From NCBI GenBank assembly GCA_026724425.1, contig JAIUCV010000003.1:44045283-44109282 (forward strand): a stretch of DNA of 64,000 nucleotides, given 5' to 3'. Position 1 is the stretch's first letter; every line of letters starts with the position of its first letter. The DNA comes from Erythrophleum ivorense. Lineage: Eukaryota; Streptophyta; Magnoliopsida; Fabales; Fabaceae. Positions 63,501-64,000 of the stretch are shown here, in pieces. A program made the position numbers and the translations under genes. Under the pieces are notes generated by a model. It was not told the DNA's origin and did no database searches. It saw only the letters and a program-made list of their open reading frames with translations.

Positions 63501-63879
63501 TGCTGATACAACTCTTAGCTCTCAAGTTTTTAATGCTGATACTTGTGTTAATCTTTCTTTTAAATTTTAGGCATGGAAATTATGGAATGAAGAGAATATT
63601 GTACCTTTAATAGACCCTGAAATATCTGATCCTAACTTTGAGAAGGATATCTTAAGGTGCATACATGTAGGACTTTTGTGTGTTCAAGACCTTGCAAGAC
63701 TGAGACCACGTATGAGCACAGTAGTTTCTATGCTTAATAGTGATATTGTCAATCTTCCTCCTCCAATGCAACCTATATTCATTCAAAGGCAGAGTATGTT
63801 GAGTTCAGTATCCCATGAAGAAGGTGATAAATTGTTCTCCAACAATAGAGTCAGTATCACAGACATTCAAGGCAGATAG
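60577..63879 (+). CDS. G-type lectin S-receptor-like Ser/Thr protein kinase, copy 4, with one +1 frameshift in exon 1
   Basis: Exons: 60,577-61,823; 61,941-62,054; 62,280-62,485; 62,562-62,772; 62,978-63,215; 63,291-63,441; 63,571-63,879; every intron is GT-AG. Start: the first ATG, giving a signal peptide (residues 1-27, ending FCSA). Next come bulb-type lectin (about 30-150; WVANRDQPL), S-locus region, EGF-like cysteines (CDVYGKCGAFGICN, about 277-290), PAN (DNCRSHCLGNCNCIAYAYD), membrane helix in exon 2 (IIGTIIIVFGAYLLW), then kinase: LGRGGFGPVYK, IAIKRLS (catalytic Lys), IIHRDLKASNILLD, SDFGMARIF, SPEYAMEG, and a C-terminal VSITDIQGR tail. The product would be an RD-type receptor kinase at the plasma membrane. 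One lesion: seven Gs at 61,565-61,571, where copy 1 has one base fewer over the same interval. This shifts the frame at about residue 330 and ends the product at 380 aa. It may be a sequencing error; if real, only a secreted ectodomain is made. Confidence 0.85.
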
Positions 63880-64000
63880 CTGTAATACCAAATTGTCACT
63901 GAAATATTTCAGAATTTGATAAAGTAACTTATCTTTTCTAGCTGTTGTATTCATGATTGTATGCATAGTCTATGACTATACTATAGTATTCTAAGAAAAG
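63880..64000 (+). other. 3' untranslated region / flank of copy 4
   Basis: It is homologous to the sequence after copy 1 (30,955-31,060; AATACCAAA(T/C)TGTCACTGAAAT), so the two copies share their 3' ends. The window ends here. Confidence 0.6.

Overview
The window is nuclear DNA of a flowering plant, most likely a woody eudicot. I base this on AT-rich, intron-split receptor-kinase genes with GT-AG introns, long Ty3/gypsy-type LTRs, a Ty1/copia element, a plant L1-type LINE, and several MITE-like DNA elements. I cannot name the species. There is no bacterial-style operon, CRISPR array, rRNA or tRNA that I can support.

Left half (about 1-25,300): repeats. Positions 1-6,070 hold the end of a minus-strand LTR retrotransposon: non-coding internal sequence, an initiator-Met-tRNA-type primer-binding site and a 3.4-kb LTR. 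A 1.4-kb foldback element with a 10-bp target duplication (Mutator-like) lies at 7,867-9,274. A nested complex fills about 13,790-25,270. A decayed LINE was split by a solo LTR (A, target duplication AGCAT). A was split by a second solo LTR (B, target duplication CCACT, same family as the LTR at 2,644-6,070). B was split by a further insert (C) that carries a cluster of short palindromes. Joining the outer flanks restores the LINE reverse-transcriptase frame.

Right half (27,860-64,000): a plus-strand tandem array of G-type lectin S-receptor-like kinase (S-domain RLK) genes, each built from the same seven exons (ectodomain, membrane segment, five kinase exons). Copy 1 (27,860-30,954) is badly decayed. 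Copy 2 (39,684-48,147) has two nonsense codons and a copia element in intron 2. Copy 3 (52,035-56,143) has a hAT-like element inside exon 1 plus many lesions, including a stop at the HRD arginine. Copy 4 (60,577-63,879) is almost intact; its only visible lesion is one extra G in a 7-G run of exon 1. Fragments of further copies lie at about 31,290-31,400, 38,630-38,790, 51,000-51,150 and 59,640-60,200. Copies 1 and 4 form one subtype, copies 2 and 3 another. Copies 2 and 3 share flanks, so they arose by segmental duplication.

An intact family member is a plasma-membrane receptor whose extracellular lectin/S-locus/PAN region senses a ligand and whose cytoplasmic RD-type Ser/Thr kinase signals. 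As written, the sequence encodes no uninterrupted receptor. Copy 4 either carries a sequencing error or makes a truncated secreted ectodomain. I see no wholly new system. The strongest observations are the provable insertion histories, the one-base lesion in copy 4 and the palindrome cluster in insert C.
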